Position numbers and translations under genes: made by a program. DNA of 29,432 nt, taken from Pelargonium nanum. Lineage: Eukaryota > Streptophyta > Magnoliopsida > Geraniales > Geraniaceae. Shown piece after piece: positions 1 to 11,292 of this stretch. The notes beneath the pieces were generated by a model. The model saw nothing but the letters and a program-made list of their open reading frames with translations. It was not told the origin of the DNA and searched no databases. Each line of letters begins with the position of its first letter. Position 1 is the first letter of the stretch. The stretch is from contig JAYMTF010000837.1 of NCBI GenBank assembly GCA_036897485.1, forward strand, positions 1 to 29,432, written 5' to 3'.

Positions 1-1900
1 CCTGTACTTTGGTTAAAGGTATTTAGGGAATAGTTGAAGCTAAAGTAAAGGAGTCAAGTGAAAGTCAAAGAGGTTCTGTTTTTGGATGCCCCCCAACCTA
101 AACACTTTCGACCTATCTAATCTATTATTATTAGGGAGTTACATGAATTTAGCACGTTCATAAACGAATATATAGTAGAAAATAGTAAGCATTTTTATTG
201 TTAGTGATTTAAAGGAATTACTACATTAAAGTAGTCTGAATTAGGAAGGTACAACGTTTAATGTCCTTTTAAAAGAGGAAGTATATCGCTATTTATAGAG
301 CTCTAAGATCATTTAAGCGCAGCGTTTTTTTAATTATTAATAAATATAGAAGATTTAGAGTTACCTTTTAGTTTTGGGTAAAACTTTTATACTCTAAAGA
401 GTGTGCCATGCAGTAGTATGGGATTAGACTAAAAGAGAGGTGAAAACTTAAGATAGAGGAAAAGGTTTCTTTGTTGAATAAAATAGCACAATACGAAAGA
501 ATTTCCAAAGGGGTCGCGGAATCTACTACTAGAATTTTTACTTCTTCTCAATAGATCTAAAGTCGACGTTTATCTTTTGCTGTAGTTTATAGTATAGCAG
601 AGTCTATGGTATGTACTGGACCTTGCCTCTGATTATGAGAGGGCTTTCTTTTAACACTAAGACTTGAAGTAGTTAAATAAATAAACTGAAACATTTCCAG
701 CATGGGGATCCCTCTTAGCTGAATATAAGAACTATTTAAGACACCAAAACCAGTCGCTAAGTGTTTGTGTTCAAAGGATCTTTTTGTGATTTCCATATAA
801 TAATGTCCTATATTTTTGCTATTGTGACATTTACGAATAAGGTAGTAATTTGAAAACACTTGAGGGCCACCCTACACCTATCCTACTTCAAGATTAGTGA
901 AGATAGAGTTTATATACTCTACAAAAGACCTCTAGAAGGGGTATAAAAGTGAAAAAAAAGTTCTTAAGAATCCAGTTAGAGTCTCCTTAAGGTGAAATTG
1001 GGGAACTTATTCGGGATGTAAATACTGGAAATTGACCTTAGACATAATCTAGTTTTTGTACTTGTATTTCATCTATTTGATGCTTGGTTAGCATTTTCTG
1101 GGGCTCTTTTGTTTGTAGGATATTCTATGGTACAAGAACTCTCCTTAAAAAAAAGCACTCAATAAAGAGATATGAGACCTTTCTTCTTTTTTTTACCAAA
1201 GTATTACTCTTAGAAACGTATTACAAGGACTTGCTTGAAATATAAAACAGAGTTCCTTATTTGTCATACCCACGCACGGGTTATCCCTTTCTTTTGAATA
1301 AAGATAAAGTACAAAGTCTAGCCGTTGTATCCCTTAGCAGAACTCAAGGTTTTTACACAACAGTAACTTACAAGTAAGTATTCTAATCTTTTACATGGGT
1401 GCCTTCAAACTTTACAGAATAAATATTTATTCTTTCTATATTAAGTGATTTCCTTGCAAGGTAGGGTAAACAGTACTCTTAAAATTCTTGTATCGAGTCA
1501 TTTTTGACTTTCTACTGCAAGATACAACATGCTTGCGTTACTCTTATATTAAGCACTAAGCTCAACTACTACGTAAGACCGAAAAATTACAACTAATATA
1601 CTTCCTATGACCCCCATTAAAGGAAAGTTAATATTCTTCAATAAACTAGTTTTTCTGGTAAACTCGACTGAAACTAAATACAGCTATTACTAGAGTGCCC
1701 TAATATACTGCAGGGAATCCTCTACCTGAGTCTACAGCTCTTAAAGCAAGAATCCCAAACTTCGCATCTAAAACTCATAAATTTACAAAGTATTTCAAGA
1801 TAACAAAGTCACATATAATATAAATACTTAATTCTTGTACATATCTAACTTTTTAAGCACACTGGGTCCGTAACAGTTCTCGATTTTACTTAATGACAAA
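1..1900. other. Non-coding, stop-saturated stretch
   Basis: No gene is supported here. The longest open frame (587-859, minus, 90 codons) has no recognisable motif and no composition different from its surroundings, so I treat it as chance. The only discrete structure I see is the palindrome at 1416-1433, listed separately. TpA-containing words are frequent throughout. Confidence 0.6.
1416..1433. repeat. 18-bp perfect palindrome
   Basis: The sequence AGAATAAATATTTATTCT equals its own reverse complement over 18 bases. It is the longest perfect palindrome I found. In a sequence of this length and composition about 0.2 perfect 18-mers are expected by chance, so it is only mildly unusual. No gene lies near enough to give it a regulatory meaning. 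Confidence 0.5.
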
Positions 1901-1924
1901 GCGGGTTCAAATCCTTATAATATC
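1901..1924 (+). pseudogene. tRNA T-arm-like fragment
   Basis: A GCGGG strand, a TTCAAAT loop and a CCTTA strand form a T-arm with three of five pairs (one a wobble). The loop has the invariant TTC-A pattern of a tRNA T-loop. No matching acceptor strand or D-arm could be found about 70 bases upstream. This is either a tRNA remnant or a chance box-B-like match. Confidence 0.2.
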
Positions 1925-4250
1925 CCTGTCAAAACGTCAACTCTGAACAAATAGTTATAGGTATTCTCCTCAAGTTCGAGTATAAATGAAAACCTCAAGT
2001 CAAAGAAGCTTATAATACACTCAATAAGCCCCCTTATATATTTATATAAGAAGTCTTGGGGTTTTTTATAATAAAAGCTCTCTTATAGACCTACTCTTTG
2101 TAACTTAATATTTGGGGAGATTTTGACTACACGGGAGGTTGTTATATATAGAATTTCCGGTAATTACAGTAGCTTCTTGGGGCAGCAGTAAAGGCCAAGA
2201 GGTTCTAAATGCTAAAGAGACTCCTTGTTTCTATTGCCAAGAAGTAGGAATACAGGATTGTCAGCTAGAACCTGCGGTAGAGTCAATTCTTTGGGGTTAC
2301 GTCGTCCTCTATTTTATCACATTATCTAAGTAAGTCCAAAATATCCTATAATAATATTATTTGGTTTTTTTTAAGTATCCTTCTTATTAAGAGTGCCTCC
2401 TGTCTACACTATTAACGAAACGCTGCCATCAGCTACAGTTTTTATAACTCCTATCCACTCCACGTGCCGGTTAATCTTTAGTAGTTTTCCTTTTAAGGAA
2501 CTGCTCACAAAAAAATGTCTAATGTCATCGTGGAGTCAACCGAGTAACTTTATAGATAGAATAATTGTACTTTATTTGTTTAGTAGAACAGGGAAAAGCT
2601 TACTTTGCTCTTGTGTAAGCTTAAGTTAAAGAAGACCCGCAAAAGATACTACCTAAGCTAAGAGCTTTCTATGTCCTTACTATAGTGCACTTAGGTGCTC
2701 GGTGGGATAATTTTAAAATAGAAGTAGAATTGAGGAATAGTAAACTTGATTCAAAACTTGTTATACATACTGCCTTATATTCTCGAACTCTAAAGGAAAT
2801 AAGGTATAGCTACAATCATTAAGTTCCAAAAGAAACAACATGTTTTAACTTACTAAGTATAAATATTTAACCTTTCTCCTGAAATTAACCAATACTAGTA
2901 TAGGGTGTAGGAAGAATTCTATCTTTATAGAAAGCTTATTAAAAGTACTATGTGTTTAAAGAGGTAAGGTACAGAAGCTTCTTTGACATATGATACACGA
3001 AGACTCCTTTGTAAAACTTAGTAAAATATCTCTTATTATAATTTAAAAAATAAGCTGGGTTTTCATTATACTGGAGGAAAAAACTTCCCCGGAATTTTTG
3101 TACACTCTCCTTCTTTAAAATTTTGACAGGCAAGGATTCCTCAAGTTATCTTCTCAAAATCTCTATTCATTTTCTCGACTCCCGATGAAGAATTCACCAG
3201 TTCAAATTTGTAATTGTAGACGGCTATAACTTAGATTATAGGGAATTGTAATAGCCTAGCCCTTGTAATAAACCTATATTAAAAGAAGTGTTCCGGATAC
3301 ATTCTTTAGTCTTTCAGGATTAGCCAAAGTGAAATTAAACTATCTTTATTTCATTTATTGCACTTTAACGAGTTTTAGTACCCTCTTTATCTGAGAGATA
3401 CCATAATCTATAAGAGTCCGTGCCAATAAAAGGAATTCTGTGGGTGTATCATAGTGCCAAGTAGAATACAGTTTCAAAAAATCTTATGTAGAAGTGTTTA
3501 GAAATAAGTAACTAAATACTTAATTTCTTGTGCCATGTGCTTTAAATAGAGTAAGCATCTGATTAAATTTAATTAATGTAAAGACCTTATACCCTTATAT
3601 ATTTGAATCTCTTAGCGATAAATTCTAAAATTTTAATCAGAAAAAGCTCCGGCAAGCCAGTAACTCGGACTTGATATAAAACACCCTTCTTCAGATGGTA
3701 GTTGTGCTAATATAGCTAATATAGAAAGGGTGGATATAGAGAATAGTTCAAAGTTTTTGAGGAAGCAGATAGAGAGTTCCTAGAAAAGCAAGAGTTTAAT
3801 AGACAAAGTCTTTACTCTTGCTTGGAAAATCCATTTAAAGGGGACTCTTTTAACTAAGAATTCTAATCGTGGATTTAGGAGAATATGATAAAAAATACTT
3901 TCAGTGAGAGCTTATATTATATACAGAGTTTAAAACATTTTACTTAAGGATTTCCTGGTAAGCAATAAAAAAAGTCTTTCCCCTACAAATCCCAGTACTC
4001 TATAAGAAGAAAGAAAAAAATACTTATATAATAAGGAGTTAACGCATTCTCAATTAGGATACTATTTCAGAAAATCACACTAGACTTTAAACTACACAAT
4101 ATTCTAAAGCAAGCCTCTATCAAACTACTTAATTTCCTAAAGTTACTTTTAAAAGCAAGCTATTAAACTCCAAACAAAGGCAGTATACCAACGGGCTAGT
4201 TATTTATTCTTTAATAGCTGATCTAAATCAATTTGAAAATAGGAATGACA
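1925..4250. other. Non-coding stretch with short spurious frames
   Basis: Small open frames at 2139-2333, 2393-2629 (plus) and 2948-3133 (minus) have no convincing family resemblance. The first contains two closely spaced cysteine pairs and is discussed as a weak finding. A terminator-like hairpin lies at 2029-2067. Otherwise I see only AT-rich sequence with frequent stops. Confidence 0.5.
2029..2067 (+). terminator. Hairpin followed by T-run
   Basis: A C-run at 2029-2032 can pair with GGGG at 2058-2061 around an inner stem in which CTTATAT (2033-2039) pairs with ATATAAG (2044-2050). The G-run is followed directly by six T residues. The shape resembles an intrinsic terminator, but no gene ends just upstream. 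With this AT content such arrangements can arise by chance. Confidence 0.2.
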
Positions 4251-4251
4251 A

Positions 4252-4290
4252 GGGGATTAGCTCAACAAATTCGATCGGTTAAAGTGTAAG
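4252..4290 (+). pseudogene. tRNA 5'-half-like fragment (acceptor and D-arm)
   Basis: The stretch starts with GGGGATTAGCTCAA, which matches the acceptor strand and start of the D-arm typical of bacterial and organellar tRNAs. A GG followed by TTAAAG comes about 20 bases later, as in a D-loop, but with extra bases before it. No T-arm or complementary acceptor strand follows at the expected distance. I read it as an isolated 5' half, either a truncated tRNA remnant or a chance box-A-like match. No amino acid can be assigned. Confidence 0.2.
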
Positions 4291-4450
4291 AAGATTATCC
4301 TATACTACCTAGCTTTAATAGGACCCTTATCATATAAATAGAAAAGTTCGTAAGGTAAAAGCAAGCAGGATTGATATGATTGTTTACAAGAAACTCCGGA
4401 GGAGTGAGTAGATACCGCGAAAAGGGCAGTCTTTTTATAGGATTTCTTAC

Positions 4451-4813
4451 TTGTACTATATTGATATGAGTGGTCTTACTTATCCTGATAGCTATGCCCT
4501 GTCTTATTGTAGCTTTATGCTTTCAATTCCAATGTATATAATTTGTACTAAAAACCCATTCTGTAAATCCTTGAATTTAGCTATCTTTCCTCTAGGGAAA
4601 TTCAACCTCTGTAAGAGAAAAGACCTCATCTCAGAATCAACTGGAAAACACTTGGTTTATGCTCTTTCTATTTTTAAGGAAATAACTCCTAAACAAAAAA
4701 GTCCTACAATTGATTATTCTAAACATTTAGTAGTTAAACCAGGCAAGTTTAAGGACTTATTTCTATTTAAGTGTGCTCATTCAAGTTCGGATATACTACG
4801 TGTAGTCGAATAG
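4451..4813 (+). CDS. Unrecognised 120-codon open frame, possibly chance
   Basis: This is the longest open frame in the window. It begins with a TTG codon; an internal ATG at 4466 would give 115 residues. I do not recognise the product. The first third is rich in Tyr, Ser, Leu and Met with a weakly hydrophobic patch (around residues 17-33), and the rest is rich in Lys, Ser and Phe. There is no signal peptide, clear membrane segment or catalytic motif. No ribosome-binding site precedes the start. Given the stop density, I estimate about 0.06 open frames of this length by chance in the whole window, so it is mildly significant. It could be a small orphan gene, a fragment of a decayed gene, or a chance frame. 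It has no supporting neighbours. Confidence 0.2.
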   Translation: MYYIDMSGLTYPDSYALSYCSFMLSIPMYIICTKNPFCKSLNLAIFPLGKFNLCKRKDLISESTGKHLVYALSIFKEITPKQKSPTIDYSKHLVVKPGKFKDLFLFKCAHSSSDILRVVE

Positions 4814-7034
4814 ATTGGAAATGATTTAGCTTGTTCCTGCGGATTTTTCTATATGCTTTTTGTATCGCACTAAATGCTTTAAAAGGAATCGCAAGAATAT
4901 TACTTTACCAAAAAAATTCCCAATAAGTGCATTTAAACGCAAGATATCCTTGTTTACTAAGCTAGACTGGCAACCTATTAATAATTAATCCCGTAGAGAT
5001 ACTATAGAATCCCATCTTATATAGTTATAGTATGACGTCTGATTGAAATAGTTGTGTACTGTAGTATTTGTTATAGAACCTAGTTATTTTTTAATATCAT
5101 TGGTATCTTTTGTTTGTTAAGAATTTCCCATAAAAGAAAACACATATTTAATTTAAAAGGATCTTTTAATTTCATGAAAGTATAACCCTTCCGCTTTACA
5201 CAACAATAATTTATTACTGAAATCTGTATATCGCAATCTCGCATCACCGGTCGACATACTAAAACTAAAAAGGGCTCTTTCGGAAGGTGGTTACACTAAT
5301 ACCAGTTATACATTATCTTAATTACTATATATTATACGTAAAAACTTGTTGTTGATCAAATGTACCTTTTTCTTTTCCTACTAAACCCCATTGCCCAAGG
5401 AATATCTTTACTCCTGAATCCAGTTTGGTTTTTTAAGTAACAAAAATTACTAAGCAAGAGAGTTAGAGAAACTCAGTGACATGAGGAATTCCGAGCGAGT
5501 TTACTTAAGAGAAAGAAGTATATACTTATATAAAAAGCCCTTAAACCTCTGTACCTATTACTCATCTTTTGTGATAATAGAATAAAAAAGTAAAATCTCA
5601 AATGGCAGTCCGCCTCATATTATTATTAATACGGCTTCCTATGTTATCATTGTTATATTAGTAACCGCATATCCTTTACTACCTGACGATTACCTTTGTA
5701 GCATTAATAAACAAAAAGCTATCTAGGTCAATAACACTAACCAACCGGTGGCTTCTACTCGTTTTTAGGTACGTACCCCCTATATTTTACTGAAGCAAGC
5801 ATATTGTTGGACAAGCGCAGCTAAAAAGTCGTCCGTGGAAACTAGGGATTTTCTTTAGTCAGAGAGTCTAATATTCTAATATAAAGTAAACCTATTGGAG
5901 TGATTATATACTAAAGTAAAGAAATCGCCAGATAGAATTTAAGTAGAATAAAGGATACCCATAAATGGAACTACTTTCCATTTGAGCAGTTTTACAAAAT
6001 CAAAATTTGATATTAGTACCTAAACTCTTTATTATAACTTAGTAATTTTAAAATATGCGCTTACAAAGAGGATAAGCAACGGGGACACTAACAGATACTA
6101 GATTCCATATTCGATATTTATAGCCTTATCTTACGTATCTTTTTATCATATTGTACTACTTTTTGCTTGCATAGTATCTGGGAACCTTAGGTTTAGCGGC
6201 TTATATAGAAACACGTATAAAACACTCTATTTTAATTTAAAGTAATTGTTCTTATAAGCTTTCACCAAAGATATTTGTTACGAATAAACCTTTACTTAAT
6301 TGAATCAAAAATTCAAAGAAATTCTAATAGAAGTAACCTCTCGTTTATCGCTACTGATTATTAACTTTTCCTTACTTTTAGTAATTTCTTAACCAAAATT
6401 AGGTAACATAAGGAGGGTCTCTATTGGTAAGACTAGTACTTTTTATTTAGAGTGAGTCATATTTAGTAATATCCGAGTAATATTTTGCAGTTACTCCCCT
6501 GTTGTATTATAAGATTTCAGAAGCATACCAATGAGAAGGAACTAGCTTGACTTCTAGAACAATTATAAAGTTTTTTTAATATTCTTCTTTATTTCTCTAT
6601 ATCTAAGAGCTCTTTTAGTTTTTAAAAGTAGAATTATGATACATAGCATAGACTAAATTTCAGGTAATACTGTTCAAGTAAGACTTAGACCTCACTTATC
6701 ATCATGACTATCACAAATCACATCGAATTCTGGACCTCAGCTCCCGGTGTCTTACTGTCGATTTTAGACCTATTCGAAAAAAGCAAGGAATCCACGGAAT
6801 CCAATCGGTGAACTACGCAGTAATTTGGTAGTGAACAACAGTAGGAATCAGAATCACTTAAATATATATATACCTTGCCAATATCGTATATGCTCCTATA
6901 CTGGAAAATGAGGGCCGTTATCCATGGTAGAGCGAAGTAATTTAAAAAGAACTGCTAAAGGTTCAAATCTTCTTAGTACAATATTTAAGGAAAAAAACTA
7001 AGTAAAGGAATGAGGGAGGCAGCTGAACTACTTT
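4814..7034. other. Non-coding stretch, little structure
   Basis: No open frame above 60 codons occurs here on either strand. One perfect hairpin lies at 5963-5983: AAATGGAA pairs with TTCCATTT around a five-base loop. A weak T-arm-like sequence (AAAGG, TTCAAAT, CTTCT) is present at about 6957-6973 on the plus strand. I see nothing else. Confidence 0.55.
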
Positions 7035-7106
7035 CCGAAAACTTTTCACTTGGTTAACCACCGGTCTAGTTATAGGACGGCCGTGGGTTCGAATTCTACA
7101 GAGCGC
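7035..7106 (+). pseudogene. tRNA-like module, anticodon stem unpaired
   Basis: A complete T-arm is present: GTGGG (7083-7087), loop TTCGAAT (7088-7094) and TCTAC (7095-7099), pairing at all five positions if G-T wobbles count. Upstream, TTGGTTAA at 7050-7057 looks like the D-loop with its GG. At the canonical position the 17-base anticodon arm has the loop CTAGTTA, which has U33 and would present anticodon AGU (Thr), but its stem strands do not pair. The expected 5' acceptor complement to the 3' strand AGAGCGC is absent. Spacing from D-loop to T-arm is tRNA-like. I read it as a degraded or non-folding tRNA-like sequence; Thr is only a guess. Confidence 0.3.
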
Positions 7107-8160
7107 GATTCACTTATTCATCGAATTAAGTTGAGATCTCTAAGAATCCCGGTTCATTTTATATAGTACGATAGTATAAAGTGAAAAAGAACCTGACTTC
7201 TTTGTGGAGTATTTAAGTTTAGCACAACACCTATTGCCCTAACCTCTTATGGAACGTCTTTAGTTATTCGTTATTAAACTTTGATGCTATGAGAAATCTT
7301 TTTAGGCTTAGTAGGAAAACGAGGGTCTTTAATGATTAAATAAATTTTATACAAAGTTCTAGAAGCAGACAAACTATATTAATATATCTTAATATTATTT
7401 ATTTGTAAGAAAATAACACCCCCTGAAAATGAGTCTTTCTTGAAATCCGCACGCAAACTATAGGAAATGACCCTCCCTGCAATTTAACACGTATACTCTC
7501 TCAAACCAGGTTATTACTTAAGACCTAGCGACAAAGTTTACTTCGCTTTGGCAGTACTTATTGAGGAGGTCCCCTCAAAGAAACAAAACCTGATATTAAT
7601 CCCTTAAAAATAAGCAGCATATTGATTATATATGATCTCTGGGCGCTTTGTCGAATAAGGTGTATAATTTTTTATATCAAATTTGGATTTGTCGAAATTT
7701 ATTATATTCCAGCCGTTAATGCTACTCGAGGTCTTGGTTGAATGCCCCGTTACGTATTAATGAACAAAGCCCTGCCGGAGCCGCTGTGTTTGCTAAGACA
7801 AGCTTAAGAACCCAGACATTATAAATAAGTCTTTTTACTTTAAGTAATTCAGGGCAAAAGCGGATTCATTAATTAAAGCTAGTGCCAACTGGAGGTTAAA
7901 CTAGAACTATACCTAGACGGCTTTCACAAAAAAAGGAAAATACTTAGTAATTCACCATATATAAACTTATTCTAAATTTTTCAATAGAAGATCCTTTTTG
8001 GATAACCATATTTCTCATTCACAAGCTATTGAGTTCGCTGCTCAATCAGAATATGGAGAATTCTAAATAGACCCAATACTACAAAATAAGGTAAAGCAAA
8101 AACTTTAAAACTCTGATTAGCTTACAGTTTTTGAACTGGTTAAGCTTAATCTCGTAATCA
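7107..8160. other. Non-coding stretch
   Basis: No gene is supported. A near-palindromic hairpin is present around 7559-7577, with TTGAGG and CCTCAA as its arms and a loop that is itself G/C-rich. Otherwise this is AT-rich sequence with dense stops. Confidence 0.5.
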
Positions 8161-8282
8161 ATGAAAAATAGGGTGTCGGGATTCCCTTTTACTAATTTAT
8201 GCTTTTTTTTGTGTTCAGCAAGGGATTACAAATTAAGGGGAAGATTCAATATAAAGATTAATAAACTCTTGCGGGTTCTACT

Positions 8283-8324
8283 CTTGTTTAAGGGGACGCC
8301 CCCGGGCATTTACCCCTTGTTTAA
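8283..8324. repeat. GC-rich mini-cluster flanked by 9-bp direct repeats
   Basis: A 24-base insert (8292-8315) is about 70% G+C in a surrounding of about one third. It starts with GGGG and ends with CCC, and contains an inner hairpin in which GCCC (8298-8301) pairs with GGGC (8304-8307). AAGGGG and CCCCTT form an outer stem. The insert sits between two copies of CTTGTTTAA (8283-8291 and 8316-8324). The layout resembles the short GC clusters or double-hairpin elements of fungal and algal mitochondria with a target-site duplication. A 9-bp direct repeat at this distance is expected several times by chance, so mobility is only an inference. Confidence 0.35.
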
Positions 8325-8379
8325 AAGTCCGAGCTATGCAATCCATAGTTTTATACTTAATAGCCTATGCTTAGAATAG

Positions 8380-11221
8380 AGAGTTTTCATTTACAATAAA
8401 GGCGGAAGCATCCATAATATATAGTAAGAGCTTAACGTTAAGTTAAGACCAAGTGTTATACGAATTTAATTAGCAACAGTAGTGATGTCTTGTCCATCGC
8501 TAAACCTTTACGTGCTCTTACAACTCGAAAAGTTAACAAAAAAGTTGATAAAGGTTTCTTAATATAAGCTAAACAAAGTTACTATGACCAGCTATAAGGT
8601 TTATAAAAAGGGAAGCAATGCTTTCTAATTATCTCTACATTAGACAAAAATTGCTTCTTTCTCACTTAATTATATAATAAATGTTAGGAGTAATTTCTCA
8701 TACCCATACTCCTTTTTTTAATCTTTTAGTTATTATGGCCAAACACAAATAAAAGCGTGTAAGCAAGCCACTAGAGTATCTATCATTCTGGGCGAAATAT
8801 CATTTAGGATTAGCTATAGCAACAATGCAAAAGTTTAGTGAAGTAGGCACTATAAATTATAAATCCTGAAAATGAATTCACGCAGTAGGGAGGTATGAAA
8901 GTAAAAGTAATAAAAGCCTACTCTTTAACTTATTGGGTAAAAAAGAGCAGTATAAATGTCTGACCCAATCCTATTCATACCCTAAATGTTACTAGAGTAA
9001 GCATAAGCCAAATTTTATAGGTAAAGTTAAAACACAAGGTTACCAAGTACTTTGTACAAAATATGGATATAAGTTTGACATCTAAAAGAAAGGGATAACT
9101 TCCATATCTGATAATACTAAAAACTTTTTCTTACTATTTAGTCTAGGATTTAATGGATTCTTCTGTACATTTGATATATTTCTTATTGGTTATGTCCAAG
9201 ATTCTCAGGAACTTTTAGGAATTGCTGCCTTAGGCCAGAGACTGCTCCTTTTAGAATAGACATAATAAGTATACAAACAAACAAAAGGGCATTCGACCCC
9301 AAGCCAAAAGGTTCGACAACATAAATAATTGAAGCAAAGTCTTATACTTACTCTTCTATAAAGATTCCTTTACTGCTTATAAAAAAACTGCCGGGTTAGA
9401 GAAGCATAAGTAATTTCGGCGGAGCAAAACTTATATCTAATTTATAGTATTTAGGCTCCCCTGCAAGTAAAGAATACTTTGAAGCCTAAAAAAAGAGAGA
9501 CCCTTTCTTGTCTTGTAATTAGGAATTAATCGGTTTATATTTAAGTATATGGTAAAGAATCCTACATTTTAGTACAAAACAGGATATACAAGGGAAAAGT
9601 AAGAAATATTTCTATAAATAAGAAAGAATAGGTGCTACATTTAGTAAACTCGAAAGCTTTTGAACCCACGACACGCCTAAATAAGGAGCCGCGTTGAAAT
9701 TCCAAAGAAAAGGGTCCCTTTGAGAGCTATAGAGAATACCCTGATTTAATATCCGAAAGTTTCTAATTCCAGTACTTGAGATTTCCCAATTGGGATCCTT
9801 TATTAGTTTTTTAAGTATAATGAGGCGCTTTTTAGCCCCCTGCTAAAATATAATAACTCCTTTTTGCTATAGAATTTCTTTTACTTTATAATAAGAGTCC
9901 TTTTTTCATAGATAGACACCCTTGAATCATAGAAAACGACCCCTTTTTACTGTCTCCGGCATCCTACTTATACACCTTTAGGGTAAGAGAGGGCCCAGCA
10001 CTCTCCTTGGGAAAAACGCTACTCAAATTACACCGAAACACTAAGAAAAGTAATAGTAAAAAATGAGATATACACAGCAGTCCCTTAAGCGGGAGTTCCA
10101 TGGGATAAGAAAGGAGTGCTTAAATCAAATAGAAGCGTATTCTAGGCATCGCTCTAGTTATTCTACACAATTTATAACACATTTGTGCGGAACATAAGCA
10201 AAAATACGTCAACTCTTAACGTACAAATTTAATATTAATAGGAGTTCCTTGTTTTCTAGGTTTTGGATTCTTTTGAGAGCAGGCTGCTTTTTCTTTTGTA
10301 AACTTCTTTTCGGTAAGGGTGGGGCACCTCCTTTTGTGACCTAACAGGGATACCTACACTAATCACTAATAAAATTGTAGGACTAAGGCATCTTTTAAAT
10401 TTAAGAATTAATATGTTTCACAGTCTTCTTTTTGTAAGGTCCCTTGAATCACTTCTGTTCTACTTTATTTATTTTGAGATGCGAAGGTGGATATTCCAAG
10501 CAATCCATCAGCTTCTTGTTCGATGGGTTCGGTACCCCATATGGATAACTCTTAATTTAAATGGATAATCTGTTTTGTATGGTAGTAATCCCTCTTATTT
10601 TAACCGTTTGATCGCCTTTTCGTTATATCTAAACTAGTAATATACCTACTTTAACACAGTGAAGAATAGATTACTTATACTTATTATATACCCTCGCTCG
10701 TGCTTGTATTTCTATTTTCCTTCGTCAATCAATGAAAAGATAAGAACCCTTTGGTACTCGACTTGAGTTTTATTGCCGTATTTTTATATTTCCTTTGCAT
10801 TAATATAACCCCTCTAGGCGGAACTACATCAAATTTTGTGCTTTCTTCAACATTATGTTTTCTGGGTATCAAAAATTAACTTTAGTTTACTTATTATAAA
10901 ATGAAAACCCCAAATTAATAGAATTTTGTCCAGCCTATACTTAGTATAAAAAAAGGCAAGCACTAGGGTTTATGCCTTTTTAATCCTCTTTAAGGCAGCT
11001 CAATGATATATTCATCTCTGAGATTATTCATGTTTTTCGACTTTAGGGAGTCTTCAAAGTAGATGATAAGGAAGCCGGGGAATTTAAATATATGTACCAA
11101 AGGATAAACCAGATTTTAAATGGAAGCTCTAACAAAAAGTATGAATGAAAGGAGTCTCATGATTCTTCACGACATAAAAACTTATCAAAGAATAAAGTCT
11201 AAGGTAATACTTAAGTTCCTA
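8380..11221. other. Non-coding stretch with scattered hairpins
   Basis: No open frame of 60 codons is present. Short GC-rich inverted motifs such as AAAGGGTCCCTTT (about 9706-9718) and TCCC-six bases-GGGA (about 10080-10094) stand out against AT-rich DNA. A minus-strand T-arm-like sequence (GTGGG then TTCAAAA) lies near 9659-9672 without a usable 3' stem. The terminator-like hairpin at 10950-10981 is listed separately. Confidence 0.5.
10950..10981. terminator. Bidirectional terminator-like hairpin
   Basis: AAAAAGGCA (10950-10958) pairs perfectly with TGCCTTTTT (10973-10981) over nine bases around a 14-base loop. The A-run on the 5' side and the T-run on the 3' side would make it terminator-like in both directions. 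No gene ends beside it on either side, so its function is unsupported. About three 9-bp stems with loops this short are expected by chance in the window. Confidence 0.25.
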
Positions 11222-11292
11222 TCAAGTTGAGCTAAGTTACGTAGCAAGGTACCCGCTTTTAGACATGCAAGGGTTCGAAACCCTTTTACTAC
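11222..11292 (+). pseudogene. tRNA-like module with perfect T-arm
   Basis: The T-arm is perfect: AAGGG (11269-11273), loop TTCGAAA and CCCTT (11281-11285). Upstream, AGCTAAGTTACGTAG at 11230-11244 matches the usual bacterial/organellar D-arm AGCTCAGTTGGTAG with one extra base. The 3' acceptor strand would be TTACTAC (11286-11292), but the 5' strand at the expected distance does not pair with it. An alternative partner is GTAGCAA (11241-11247), which pairs at six of seven positions and would make a shortened structure lacking the D-arm. The anticodon arm cannot be recognised. It is a tRNA remnant or box A/box B-like element; no amino acid can be assigned. Confidence 0.35.

Noticed and set aside
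587..859. 90-codon minus-strand open frame
   Set aside because: No motif and no compositional difference from its surroundings; length is within reach of chance in this window.
2393..3133. Open frames at 2393-2629 (plus) and 2948-3133 (minus)
   Set aside because: Unrecognisable, Ser/Leu- or Lys/Tyr-rich as expected from AT-rich non-coding DNA, and without start context.
8161..8379. 72-codon ATG-started frame across the GC-rich mini-cluster
   Set aside because: Its middle is the GC cluster itself (GTPPG and nearby residues) and the rest has no motif, so I treat the frame as incidental.
9290..9330. GGTTCGA word at about 9310 as a T-arm
   Set aside because: The following bases do not complete a T-loop or pair with the preceding strand.
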